This document shows positions 1-8,569 of a stretch of 31,483 nucleotides of DNA, in pieces. The translations under genes were made by a program, and so were the position numbers. The stretch is from the NCBI GenBank assembly GCA_016926595.1, contig JAFGOG010000174.1, forward strand, positions 1 to 31,483, read 5' to 3'. The notes under the pieces were generated by a model that saw only the letters and a program-made list of their open reading frames with translations, searched no databases and was not told where the DNA came from. The DNA is from Anaerolineae bacterium. Lineage in GTDB: Bacteria > Chloroflexota > Anaerolineae > JAAYZQ01. Each line of letters begins with the position of its first letter. The stretch's first letter is position 1.

Positions 1-783
1 CGCCGGATCGAGTACTGGGTGACTGTCCATGCGTGGTTTCCAGAAGGCGTCTGCGCGGAGCAGGCGCGCGCCACCGCAACGGGGACGATGCGCTGGCGCG
101 AGGCCGTCGCCGCGGTGTGGCAGCGGTTGGGGCGGGAACTGCGCCGGCGGCTGGCCGTGCTGGGGCGGATGCCCTTTCTCGGCGCCTACGACGAATACCT
201 GGGCCGGGCGTTGTGGGGAGGGACTGAGAACGACGCATGCTGGGCGTTCGAGGCACTGGCCGAAGTCGGCCTGGTCGAGCTCGTCGGAGGCGGGTACTAC
301 CACCTGCCCTGGCTGGTGTGGCTCTTTGCCCAGGAACAAGGTCAGGAGCTAAGGCCGCGGGACCGGCTGCGGGCGGCCGCGGCAGCCTGGCGTTATCCCC
401 TGCGAAAGAGGTGGGCGAACTGGCGGCTAGGCCGGCTGCTCGTGCCGGCGCCCGGCCGTGATTGGAGGCAATTCAACGCCAAGTGGTGGGACAACGACGG
501 GGCGGGGCCCCTTCCGGCCTGGCTGTACCGGCGTTATGTCTCTCGCCAGCGCCTCCCGCTGCCGGGGCCGGCCGAGTGGGCGGCGCTGGTGCGGATGCGC
601 TGCTTCTACGCCGGCATCTGGCTGGCGGTCGTGGCCGCTCTCATCCTATCAAGCCTCCTTCCTGCCTGGTGCACCGGCATCGCCCTCGCCGTGGGCCTGC
701 TGACGTTCTGGCTGGCCTGGGAAAACCAGCGGCGGATCAACTGCTGGCGGCACGGCCGGCAGTCGTTCGTCGAAACTGACTGA
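1..783 (+). CDS. C-terminal part of a winged-helix / membrane protein, probably NB-ARC (STAND)-like, 5' end outside window
   Basis: The reading frame is open to base 1, so this is the 3' end of a longer gene; the GTG at 19 is only the first possible start inside the window. Residues from about 30 to 110 (counted from that GTG) resemble the winged helix that follows NB-ARC nucleotide-binding domains: a helix with RRLAVLGRMPF, a short helix with ALW, then LVELVGGGYYHLPWLVWLFAQEQ-like text that echoes the family pattern 'LV.....YRLHDLVRLFARE'. Near the C-terminus are two closely spaced hydrophobic helices (about residues 197-235), followed by a basic tail. No P-loop is visible because that part would lie upstream. 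NB-ARC proteins are nucleotide switches used in regulation and defence. The assignment rests on pattern memory; a general winged-helix membrane protein is the alternative. It converges on the minus-strand remnant at 799-960. Confidence 0.45.
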   Translation, partial: RRIEYWVTVHAWFPEGVCAEQARATATGTMRWREAVAAVWQRLGRELRRRLAVLGRMPFLGAYDEYLGRALWGGTENDACWAFEALAEVGLVELVGGGYYHLPWLVWLFAQEQGQELRPRDRLRAAAAAWRYPLRKRWANWRLGRLLVPAPGRDWRQFNAKWWDNDGAGPLPAWLYRRYVSRQRLPLPGPAEWAALVRMRCFYAGIWLAVVAALILSSLLPAWCTGIALAVGLLTFWLAWENQRRINCWRHGRQSFVETD

Positions 784-798
784 GCCCACGGCGTGGGT

Positions 799-960
799 TC
801 AGTGCCGCCGTCTGTACCGCAGCAGCTTGAGCCGCAGGAAAGGGTGGGCGTCGGCGTGGTGCTTCTGGCACAGCACGACCAGATTGGCCAGGTCGTGGCT
901 GCCGCCATTCGCGACCGCATTGACGTGGTGCACGACGAGGTAGCGCAGGCGGGGGTGGGG
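799..960 (-). pseudogene. HNH endonuclease C-terminal remnant
   Basis: Read on the minus strand, the frame ending in TGA at 801-799 gives a clear HNH core: VVHHVNAVANGGSHDLANL followed by VVLCQKHHADAHPF. The pattern is HH, about 14 residues, N, about 8 residues, then H, as in HNH nucleases, whose two histidines and asparagine hold the metal and cut DNA. No ATG, GTG or TTG lies upstream in frame at a place that keeps the whole motif, and the expected N-terminal part with a CxxC pair is missing. Just upstream the frame runs into Pro/Gly-rich text made from a duplicated GC-rich block. I read it as the surviving 3' end of a gene damaged by that insertion or by recombination. It could instead be a real gene with its start hidden by a sequencing error. 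Confidence 0.55.
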
Positions 961-981
961 TGGAGGAAAGGCGGGGCCCGG

Positions 982-1049
982 GTCAAGGGGCCCGGAGCGC
1001 CGGCCGGCGGAGACGGAGGGACCCCTTGACGCGGAGCGCCGGCCGGCGG
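982..1049. repeat. GC-rich 18-bp direct repeat with flanking 9-bp inverted repeat
   Basis: The 18-mer CGGAGCGCCGGCCGGCGG occurs at 993-1010 and again, identical, at 1032-1049; its core GCCGGCCGGC is itself palindromic. GTCAAGGGG at 982-990 is perfectly complemented by CCCCTTGAC at 1022-1030, so the block can fold. It lies where the HNH similarity stops, and no coding signal is seen in the rest of the 961-1152 stretch. It may be a small mobile or dispersed repeat, or a folded terminator-like structure for the converging genes; there is no T-run to support the latter. Confidence 0.5.
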
Positions 1050-1152
1050 TACCAGCCGGACGCTGGTGCAGCAGCGCTATGAAGCGGCTAGAGAAGTCAG
1101 GGGAAAAATCCGAGGTGCTGCGCCAAACTGAAGGTGAAGCGAGAGGACAAAA

Positions 1153-1920
1153 TCAGCCTTGCCGTGCTGGCCGGGGGTTCAATTTGCGCGTAATGATCTC
1201 CTCATCAAGACCTTGGCGTAGATACTCAATCCGGGGATTCTCGACCAATCCCGGACCACCGGTGAGGCTTAGTGTGAAGGGGAAGAGCGCCGGCGTGCCG
1301 GCAATCGCGGCAAGCGGCGCCAAATCAGAGCCGCTGGCGATCAATGCCGCCTCGATGAGCCAGGCACCCAGTCGCCGGTCCTCTACCAACCTGGCAGGTG
1401 TGCCCCGATAGGTCCCCTTCGCCCCTGTCTCCAGCAATACACCCCAGTCGATGAAGGACCGCAGGACGCGCCTCACCGCCCGAGCCACCGTCGTCCGCTG
1501 CCCCAACTGCTCCCGCATCCGCCGTTGGACCTGCGCGGCCGAGGCCGCGCCTTGCAGTCGCAGCAGCCGACCTACCGTTTCGGCGACAGTTCCAACAAAG
1601 GGATAGACCGCCAGAGTCATGCCCCAGTGCACTGCCAGGTGTTCGCTGGCTGGTAGGCGCCGCAAGTGGTCGAGCCCCTCATCACGGAAGCTCTCCAGCC
1701 CCTCCGGTACGGACACCCATATCTTGAGCAGGATCGTGATAGCCTTCTCTCGAGTGCCGCGTTCGGCATCTCCCCCCACGGAGAGCCGGTCACGCAGATG
1801 TTCCTGCAGCGCAGCCTCAATCTGCACGCGAGACTGACCGGACATCATCCCTGCCGCCGTTTGTTCTAGCCACGCTAACTGGATGCGCTGGCTGAAGCCT
1901 ACTGCCATTGCTTCGTTCAA
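1153..1920 (-). CDS. BREX-associated small winged-helix protein (BrxA position)
   Basis: A 255-residue soluble protein and the last gene of the BREX operon. The start is TTG at 1920-1918: it overlaps the pglZ stop and has GGAGG five bases upstream, while the next in-frame ATG (1908) would be 17 bases from that site. Residues about 135-180 look like a winged helix (AAQVQRRMREQLGQRTTVAR, then VLRSFIDWGVLLETG), a form that fits DNA binding or protein contact. In type 3 BREX the terminal slot after pglZ is held by brxA, a small DNA-binding protein of the DUF1819 family with a similar fold plan. I cannot confirm DUF1819 membership from the text, so no symbol is given. No clear hairpin terminator was seen between its stop and the repeat near 1049. 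Confidence 0.6.
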   Translation of the reverse strand: MNEAMAVGFSQRIQLAWLEQTAAGMMSGQSRVQIEAALQEHLRDRLSVGGDAERGTREKAITILLKIWVSVPEGLESFRDEGLDHLRRLPASEHLAVHWGMTLAVYPFVGTVAETVGRLLRLQGAASAAQVQRRMREQLGQRTTVARAVRRVLRSFIDWGVLLETGAKGTYRGTPARLVEDRRLGAWLIEAALIASGSDLAPLAAIAGTPALFPFTLSLTGGPGLVENPRIEYLRQGLDEEIITRKLNPRPARQG

Positions 1921-3926
1921 CTCGACCTCCGGTCGATCTGTACAAAGGGAACGATCAGTTCTTCCAGGGAAATACCACCATGAGCGACGGTTCGTTCCCC
2001 TTCGGGAACAAAAGCCCGGCGATTGGGTGCGAACAACGCCAGAAAGTCTTTCGGTAGGCCAATCGTCGGCCAGACCAACGCCTCCGGGAAACGCTGCTGC
2101 ACCTGCGCGCGCAGGACCGCGTCGGGGTAAACGCGGACGCGCTCCCCGCGCAGGTCGGCGGTTGCGCCTTCTGCTGGCCGCCCCAAACCAACCGCTTCAA
2201 TATTGCCGTGATCCGAGGTCAGAAAGACGGCCCAGCCATGGTCCAGCAGTAGATCCAGCAGCCTGGTCAACGCGCCGCTCAGTGCCCACTGCCGGACCTG
2301 GTTGTGCATCCCACCTGTGCCCAACGCCATCCCGTGCATGATCTTGTCCACCTTTCCTACCACCAGGCCCACGACCTTGACTTTGGGATGGGCCAGCGCC
2401 TCCTCCACCACGACAAGGTTCTCTTCGTCGCCCGTGGTCCGGGCATACGCAATCTCCACCGGAACCAACCCTTCATTGACCCAGAACTGCTCCCATAGGC
2501 CGGCTTCTTTATCGGTAGACTGGAGGCTATCTGGGTAGAACAAGGGTATCTTGCCGGCAAAAGTGGCCTGACGGGAAACCGCAGTGGTAGTTGGAAGCCA
2601 GGCAAAGACGGCACTCTCGCGAAACCGCAGTCCCGATTGCTGCTCCTGCAGCGCCTCGCGTAGCACAACCCACTGGTCCAACGCCAAACCATCCAGCACC
2701 ACCAGCGCGACCTTGTTCCCGGTCTGCACGCGGTGCAGCGCCAAGGTGCGGGGCAAATGGTGGAGCATAATCGGAGGTCGCGGCGGCTGGTTGTGTAATC
2801 CGGCATAGTGCTGTCGCACCCAGGACACAAAGGCTGCATCTACCGAGCCCCAAAGTGCCTGGGCATGTTCCTCCCTTTCTGCTCGCGCTGAAGGGGCCAC
2901 CGCATGCCAAAGGACAGTCCATTCAGCCCAGCGCGGCGCATACTGAAGCCACTCACCGTGCCGGGCCGCCGGGGCCGGCATCTCTGCTAGCAGCGACTCG
3001 CTCAAGCCGTCCAATCGCCGCAGGCGATCGGTCTCCGCGTCAAACCGCAGCCCTACGGCCACCCACTGCTGGGCCAGCACGCCAGGGTCCGCCCAGGGAA
3101 GCGGGCGCAAGAGACCATCCAGAAAGAGACTATCCACATAGACCTTGACATCCTGGTGCGCAAAGGGAAGGGTCGCCGGACCGGGATAGGACAGATGTTG
3201 AGCTGCCTCAGGTCCGGGATCGATGGCCTGCCCCGCATCCGCAGCCAGCTGAAATATAAAGGGCGGCCAGCGCTCCTGCAAAAAAGCCAGGAACGCTTCG
3301 CGATCGGGAACAATCTGCTCCAAGGGCCAGCCAGCGAAACGCCCGTCCCGGCGCAATAGCTGGACCAACCGTTTATCCAGCACCGGCGGTATACGCTGCT
3401 GGCGATAGTGTCGGCGCAATAGAAAACGCAGCAGGTCGGCGTCGTTCTGGATTAGCTCAGGGGCAAACTCGAATACGTAGCGCAGCACGAAATCCTTGGT
3501 GGCCATCTCCCCCAGGGGCGGCGGGCGATGCTGGGACTGGGCGTGGTAGAGGGCGTCCAGGTCGCTGCGGTCCAGTACGGCGACGACCGGGGAACTCAGA
3601 TGTGGAAAGATATCGGCAAGACAAAAGGCAACTTGCCGGCCGGCCCGAAGCAGGTCGTAAGGCAGGGACTGCAGGTCGTGGGCCGGGTCCCGCACAACAA
3701 TCACCAGGTCAAGCGGGGCACCGTGTTCCCAACGAACCCGGTAGGTGGATTCGTAGGCGAAACGGAAGGCGACGGGATCTTCCAGGACGAGCAACTCGTA
3801 GCCGCGCGCGCGAATGTCCTCCAGAACGCCCTGTTCCAGAAGCAGTGCATCGGGATCGGCTACCAGGGTCAGCCGAGCAGCCTGGGGTGGAAACTCTTTC
3901 ACTATCAGATCGCGCCATCCGGCCAT
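1917..3926 (-). CDS. pglZ: BREX phosphatase-like protein PglZ
   Basis: A 669-residue protein with a C-terminal alkaline-phosphatase-superfamily domain typical of PglZ. Visible metal-site and nucleophile elements are VALVVLDGLALDQW (D412), FAWLPTTTAVSRQATFAG (T446-T448), GKVDKIMHG (D527, H531), FLTSDHGNIEAVG (D572, H573) and VAHGGISLEELIVPFV (H649, followed by the usual GG, EE and P). The first 380 residues are a helical N-terminal region without a motif I can name. PglZ is a core, essential part of all BREX types and acts with PglX and BrxC; its exact substrate is not settled in the literature I know. ATG at 3926 has GGAGG six bases upstream. It starts 24 bases after the methyltransferase and overlaps the last gene by 4 bases. 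Confidence 0.88.
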   Translation of the reverse strand: MAGWRDLIVKEFPPQAARLTLVADPDALLLEQGVLEDIRARGYELLVLEDPVAFRFAYESTYRVRWEHGAPLDLVIVVRDPAHDLQSLPYDLLRAGRQVAFCLADIFPHLSSPVVAVLDRSDLDALYHAQSQHRPPPLGEMATKDFVLRYVFEFAPELIQNDADLLRFLLRRHYRQQRIPPVLDKRLVQLLRRDGRFAGWPLEQIVPDREAFLAFLQERWPPFIFQLAADAGQAIDPGPEAAQHLSYPGPATLPFAHQDVKVYVDSLFLDGLLRPLPWADPGVLAQQWVAVGLRFDAETDRLRRLDGLSESLLAEMPAPAARHGEWLQYAPRWAEWTVLWHAVAPSARAEREEHAQALWGSVDAAFVSWVRQHYAGLHNQPPRPPIMLHHLPRTLALHRVQTGNKVALVVLDGLALDQWVVLREALQEQQSGLRFRESAVFAWLPTTTAVSRQATFAGKIPLFYPDSLQSTDKEAGLWEQFWVNEGLVPVEIAYARTTGDEENLVVVEEALAHPKVKVVGLVVGKVDKIMHGMALGTGGMHNQVRQWALSGALTRLLDLLLDHGWAVFLTSDHGNIEAVGLGRPAEGATADLRGERVRVYPDAVLRAQVQQRFPEALVWPTIGLPKDFLALFAPNRRAFVPEGERTVAHGGISLEELIVPFVQIDRRSS

Positions 3927-3950
3927 GCCCCGCCTCCGGTAGGCCCAGGT

Positions 3951-6743
3951 CTACTTCTCGCCACTGATGCGGGTCTCGGCCTGGTCGTACCACATCAGCA
4001 GCTTGGGGTCCTCCTGCAGGACCTCGTCGGGGAGCTTGTGGGCGACGGCGATGATGGTGCCGTAATCGCGTTCCTGCCAGGCCTTTTTGAAACCGGCCCG
4101 AACCGCTTCAAGCCGGAACACGTCTAGCTTCTGCTGGGACGAGGCCCGGTATTCCTCAAACTCACGCAGTAGCATACTCTCACGGCGCTTCTCCAGGTCG
4201 TCGGCCCGGCTGGGGTCGGGGACGTACCAGCGGTCCTTGGCCACCAGCCGCAGCGACGATCCGGCCGTGGCGGGATCCTGGCCTGACATCTGCTCCCGGT
4301 ACTCGGTCTGCATACGCATCCAGGTCCAGATGGCGTCGGGGATAGGTCCCTGCCCAGAGTAGCGGAGGAAATTCTCTTCCAACAGGCGGGAAAGCTCCAG
4401 GGCCTGTTCGTGCTTCTGCCAACCCGCGATTTCCTTGATAAAGTGCGGATGGATCTCCTGGAACGTCTGCGGCTTCTGGGCCAGGGCCTGCCGCAGCCAC
4501 TGTACGGCGCTGGCCTCATCGGTGACAAAGAGCTCCAACTGGCGCACCCCGCGGGCAACCAGTCGCTGCCGGTCGTATTCCACCACCTGGTCCGGCAAAA
4601 AGTACATGCCGTCCCGCTCGGGGAAACGCTGCTCCAGTCCGGCGAGAAACGCGGGCGCCGACAACGGCACCGTGATCCCGCGCTGGACATGGAAGGCAAC
4701 CATACGGTCGTAGAGCAGGTAGGCCTGGCGCTCGGCAACCACCTCCAACTGGTTGTCCTGCATAATACACACAGGCAACTGCCGCAGGTGCGCCCGCGTA
4801 AAATCCCAGGCCCCTTCCTCTTTCCCCTCCGCCAGAGAAAACCGCTCCTCCAGGCCGCCGTTCGGCTTGTAGGTCGAGATCACCAGGTCCTGCTTGACCG
4901 CCGTGCTGGTCACCTGGCGATAGGAGCGCTGCTGCTTGTCGAGGGTGCGCACGTCAGCCACCACAAACCCGGCCGCCTGCAGTGCCTCCTGTATGGCGTT
5001 CCAGACGGCGTTGCGCGAATTGTGAAAGACCACCGTCATCCAGCGCCCCGGCTTGAGCACGCGGTAGTACTCCTCAAAACAGCGCCGCATCAGATCCTGG
5101 TAGTCCAGGAGCTGCTTGCCCTTGGCCCGATCGATGATCGCCTCCGGTCCGGTGTCCGTCCAGACGCGGTGCCACGACTCCACGAGATAGTTCAGGTCGG
5201 CGTAGTAGATGTTCTCGCCAAAGGGCGGGTCGGTAAAGATATAGTCCACCGAGTTCGCCGGCAGGCCCAGGTGGGCAGCATCGCCGGTAGAGATAGCGGC
5301 CTGGCCTAGCACTGCATAGCCACGCTGGAAGGCCCGCGCCAGCCGCTTTCTCTTGCCCTCCAGGACGTACCAGGGGCTGCACTCGGAAATCTGGGAGGGT
5401 ACGTAGTAGACACCGGTCAGATATTGATTAACTTGCGAATAACCAGTCGGGCGGTAACGGTTGAGAACTGACATTGTCCAAAGCGCCTGCTCGACAAAGA
5501 ACAAAAGCGTACTGCGCAACCGCGGCTCCTCCGCCGCAGCAGCCTTTTCCCAAAGCCATCCCAGGGACTGGGCGGCGCGGGGCAGGAAGAAGTGGTGGAG
5601 ATGGGTGATCCCGAACGCCTCCATACGAGCTCGCTGGTGCGTCATATGCATAAAGGGAAGCTTGTTTGTCGGCACCGCTGCGGGCAGCGGGCGAGAGTCG
5701 GCCTTCTTTACGAGCGCCAAGTCCTCGGCGTCAGGCGCCTTATCAAAGCGCTGCTTGCCCACGCGGTAGTGGATGCGCGCGGGCGCGCGCCGAACTCGCT
5801 TGATCGTCTCACCAATAACGGGGTCAAAGTAGCTTTCATACAGCCGGTCCAGCCGAGATTTGGTCAGATTGGCGCCGCAGTGCGGGCAGGGAAATTGCTC
5901 TCGCACCCGGCCGCTTTCGGTGTCCAACGCTTCCTCCAAGAAAGTGATCTCACCACCGCAGTGCGGGCAGGCAAAGACCTCGCTCCAGACGGTGTAGTCG
6001 ATCCGCCCGGCCTGGCCATCGCTGTGGCGCGTCTCGTACATCCAGCCCAACTCCGCCTCCAGTTCATCCAGCAGCTGGCGGGACGCGCGGGCAAAGGCCG
6101 GGGCGTCCCAGGGCAGGTTATAGTTGGCGGCGATGAAGGTAGCCGCCGGGCTGAGGTCGTTCAACAGAACGCGTCGTGGCCCCCACGGGACGTCCGGGTG
6201 GGCGGAGGCCCGCCACTCCGCCTCCACCAGCAGCCGAAACTCGGCATCGGGCTGGCCACACATCTGGGCCGCCACGCCGGTCATCCCCGTGCCGGCAAAG
6301 CCGTCGAGGACGAGGTCGCCCGGATCGGTATAGTGTAGAATAGCCGGGACAATGGCCCGGTAGGGCACCTTGGTGTGGTAGGAGTGGGCTGCGTAGAGTG
6401 GCCCGGTCTTGCCCTCGCTGACGTCGACGGCGAAGGGGTCGCGGTGGTAGCTGTCGGCGGCCGGGTCATAGGGGTGGCCGTACAGTCGGACGAGCTCATC
6501 CAGGAAGGGATTCGGGCAGGCAGTATAGTAGGGCGGGTCGGAGAGGCCCAGGATGTCCTCGTCGCTGGCGCAAGGGAAGCCCGGCACCTGGCGCAGGGCC
6601 GGGTCCCGGAGCTTTTCCCGCAGCCGCTCCCGGAAGTAGGCACGGCGGGCCACGTCATCAGGGAAGGTGCGCCCGAGGCACTCGACGGGGCCGTTGCTGG
6701 TAGTCCCCTGGTCCGTCTCCGCGAAAGTGTATTGCCGGCTCAT
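3951..6743 (-). CDS. pglX: BREX adenine-specific DNA methyltransferase PglX (PglXI-type)
   Basis: A 930-residue DNA methyltransferase. The SAM-binding motif I is VLDGFAGTGMTGVA (about 146-158), with a second acidic strand LLNDLSPAATF after it, and the catalytic motif IV is DYIFTDPPFGENIYYADLNY (DPPF at 505-508). Between them are two CPHCG pairs (C259/C262 and C286/C289), a probable zinc ribbon within a target-recognition or insert region. Motif I comes before motif IV with roughly 350 residues between them. The last 300 residues are helical and probably hold more recognition or partner-binding surface. In BREX this enzyme methylates host sites and is also needed for phage exclusion. The ATG at 6743 overlaps the stop of the upstream gene by 4 bases and has GAGG eight bases before it. 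N6-adenine specificity is inferred from family, not from a distinctive residue. Confidence 0.85.
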   Translation of the reverse strand: MSRQYTFAETDQGTTSNGPVECLGRTFPDDVARRAYFRERLREKLRDPALRQVPGFPCASDEDILGLSDPPYYTACPNPFLDELVRLYGHPYDPAADSYHRDPFAVDVSEGKTGPLYAAHSYHTKVPYRAIVPAILHYTDPGDLVLDGFAGTGMTGVAAQMCGQPDAEFRLLVEAEWRASAHPDVPWGPRRVLLNDLSPAATFIAANYNLPWDAPAFARASRQLLDELEAELGWMYETRHSDGQAGRIDYTVWSEVFACPHCGGEITFLEEALDTESGRVREQFPCPHCGANLTKSRLDRLYESYFDPVIGETIKRVRRAPARIHYRVGKQRFDKAPDAEDLALVKKADSRPLPAAVPTNKLPFMHMTHQRARMEAFGITHLHHFFLPRAAQSLGWLWEKAAAAEEPRLRSTLLFFVEQALWTMSVLNRYRPTGYSQVNQYLTGVYYVPSQISECSPWYVLEGKRKRLARAFQRGYAVLGQAAISTGDAAHLGLPANSVDYIFTDPPFGENIYYADLNYLVESWHRVWTDTGPEAIIDRAKGKQLLDYQDLMRRCFEEYYRVLKPGRWMTVVFHNSRNAVWNAIQEALQAAGFVVADVRTLDKQQRSYRQVTSTAVKQDLVISTYKPNGGLEERFSLAEGKEEGAWDFTRAHLRQLPVCIMQDNQLEVVAERQAYLLYDRMVAFHVQRGITVPLSAPAFLAGLEQRFPERDGMYFLPDQVVEYDRQRLVARGVRQLELFVTDEASAVQWLRQALAQKPQTFQEIHPHFIKEIAGWQKHEQALELSRLLEENFLRYSGQGPIPDAIWTWMRMQTEYREQMSGQDPATAGSSLRLVAKDRWYVPDPSRADDLEKRRESMLLREFEEYRASSQQKLDVFRLEAVRAGFKKAWQERDYGTIIAVAHKLPDEVLQEDPKLLMWYDQAETRISGEK

Positions 6744-8551
6744 CGGTTATCCTCGCTGCTGGCGGGCGGTTCGTTGTCTGGCTGGCTATGCAGGTGGGTG
6801 TCCTTCAGCTGCACACCGAACTCGGTCAGCAGATAGCTCTGCTGGGGGTGCGTAAGCTGGTCCGGATGTGTCCTGCGCAGGATATTCGCATCCAGCAAGG
6901 GCTGCAAGACGTCTCGGAGAAAAGCTGTCTGGCTCTTGATTCCCACAATCGCCTTGATCTCCTTGCGTTTACGGGGAACGTCACAGTAGAGCACAACCCG
7001 CCACTGGTCAGCGCTCAACTGGTGGAGTGGACCGCCGGGCTTGGTCGCTGCGGCTGCTACAGCCGCGGCGCCAGGGACACGGCCATATGTAGCACGCAAG
7101 TGACCGGCCAGCAGATAGTACGGCTGGGGCTGCGCATCGACGCGCTCGAGAAGGACCTGCGTTACCAGGCGGTCGAGCACAGCCTGGGCCCTATGACCGG
7201 GCAGTCCGGTTACTGCCTTCGCGTCAATCAGGTCTACATGGTCTTGGCGATAGACCAGGGCCAACACCTTGGCTTCGTCCTCTCCCAGCCGAACACCCAA
7301 CTGAGCTCGGAAGAGGATCTGTTCCTCGGAAAACAGACTCTGTTTGAGCAAAGTCAAGCGGAACGAGTTGTCGCCCTTGTCATTCTCAACCACCGGTGGA
7401 ACCCAACCCATCTCCGCCCAGTTGTGGAAGATCGCGCGCAGGCCTGTGCCGGCTTGTTCGCTTAGACCGATCCGGCGAAACGCCCCCACAATTCTGGGAT
7501 TGCGCACAGTTTTCTCGCCAGGCTCCAGCAGCTGCTGGCGCGGGAGGAAGGCGTCTCCGGGGTTCCAGAATACGGTTCGGTCCTGGAAGAACGCAACAAG
7601 AGGGGTACGGTGCTGATCGCCAAAGTCCTGATGCATGAGCAAGTTGACAAGTGCCTCCCGGAAAGAAATATAGTCGGGCGGAAGGTCTGTCCGCTGAAGC
7701 GTCTCCGGATCAACATGAAACGCGCTTTCTGCATGTCGAAGGTAAAAGTCGCGCGCCCCTCGCCACGACTGGACCAGGTTCACTTCGCCTGTCCAGCGGT
7801 CGTCGAACCGTTGACTGGAGGACAGATCGTCATGGGGGTTATTGTGCCACTGGCAATCCACAATCGCGCGCGGAAGCACCTGCAGCAGTGCCGGTACGGT
7901 GCCAAAGAGGAGCACACTGGCTCGCGTTGGCTTGAGTTGAGCGCCGACCTCTACCAATAAGCCCCAGTGGTGCAGGAACTCGACATCGGAGAGTGCCTGG
8001 TCCTGCTGAGGATTGCGGCGCTGGAATTCGCTCCGGTACCATTGGACAGCGTCGGGATCAAAGCACCGGCCTGGGTCAACATCAACGGTCTCGCTATCGT
8101 ATGGTACCGAGGAAGCCTCCCGGACAAAGCGTTCGATTTCCGCCGGCGCGCAGCGGAGATCACATCCTCCTCGCCGGATGAAGGAATTGCGAATGTCTCC
8201 GTCGAGAAAGACCGGTTTCTCCTGGCGAGGGGCCTCGGGAATATAGAACACCAACAGGGGCTTCCCCTCGATCTGAACAAGATCTGCTTGAAAAGCAATT
8301 GCTTGGTTGACTTTGCCCGAGCGCAACGTAGAGATGAACTCGTTTTGCACCTGGTCAACGGCAATCACGCCAATGACTTCGAAACTGCCGTCCGTTTGCC
8401 GCACACCAAAAACGAGCCATCCCCCAGCGGTATTTGCAAAGGCGGAGACCGTCTCGTAAGCTGACCTGGGCGCATGTTGTTGCGCCGCCTTGAACTCGAT
8501 GTCGTTCCATTCGTACGCTCTAAGTCGTTCAATCAGCTCATCCCGATCCAT
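6740..8551 (-). CDS. AlbA_2 domain + GHKL-type ATPase + winged-helix protein in the BREX operon
   Basis: A 603-residue protein in three parts. Residues 1-135 form an AlbA_2 (Schlafen-like) domain: IEFK at 18-21, SAFANTAGGWLVFGV at 36-50, and a basic NSFIRRGG segment near 122-129. Residues about 290-400 show a GHKL ATP-binding fold (HATPase_c_4 type): the N-box REALVNLLMHQDF (E299, N303), FWNPGD at 328-333 and SEQAGTGLRAIF at 364-375. The last 200 residues contain winged-helix-like text. Such proteins are often mislabelled RecG-related; there is no helicase P-loop here. The gene lies 18 bases after brxC and shares ATGA with pglX, so it is translated with the BREX core. GGAGG stands seven bases before the ATG at 8551. 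Its role in BREX is not known to me; nucleic-acid sensing, regulation or an effector role are possible. Confidence 0.8.
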   Translation of the reverse strand: MDRDELIERLRAYEWNDIEFKAAQQHAPRSAYETVSAFANTAGGWLVFGVRQTDGSFEVIGVIAVDQVQNEFISTLRSGKVNQAIAFQADLVQIEGKPLLVFYIPEAPRQEKPVFLDGDIRNSFIRRGGCDLRCAPAEIERFVREASSVPYDSETVDVDPGRCFDPDAVQWYRSEFQRRNPQQDQALSDVEFLHHWGLLVEVGAQLKPTRASVLLFGTVPALLQVLPRAIVDCQWHNNPHDDLSSSQRFDDRWTGEVNLVQSWRGARDFYLRHAESAFHVDPETLQRTDLPPDYISFREALVNLLMHQDFGDQHRTPLVAFFQDRTVFWNPGDAFLPRQQLLEPGEKTVRNPRIVGAFRRIGLSEQAGTGLRAIFHNWAEMGWVPPVVENDKGDNSFRLTLLKQSLFSEEQILFRAQLGVRLGEDEAKVLALVYRQDHVDLIDAKAVTGLPGHRAQAVLDRLVTQVLLERVDAQPQPYYLLAGHLRATYGRVPGAAAVAAAATKPGGPLHQLSADQWRVVLYCDVPRKRKEIKAIVGIKSQTAFLRDVLQPLLDANILRRTHPDQLTHPQQSYLLTEFGVQLKDTHLHSQPDNEPPASSEDNR

Positions 8552-8569
8552 CGCAAACCTCCACAGTCT

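Noticed and set aside
1079..1411. 110-codon plus-strand frame
   Set aside because: Mostly antisense to the terminal BREX gene, no family resemblance and no ribosome binding site.
3528..4127. Long plus-strand open frames opposite the pglZ and pglX genes (also at 4410-5309, 5592-6338, 8984-9520, 10175-10984)
   Set aside because: They are opposite-strand shadows of genes with strong motifs on the minus strand; they lack ribosome binding sites and have low-complexity or Arg/Pro-rich translations.
6740..8551. RecG-type helicase reading of the AlbA_2 protein
   Set aside because: Homologues are often named so, but there is no P-loop, DEAD box or helicase motif; the ATP site is of GHKL type. It therefore cannot be counted as the missing BREX helicase.
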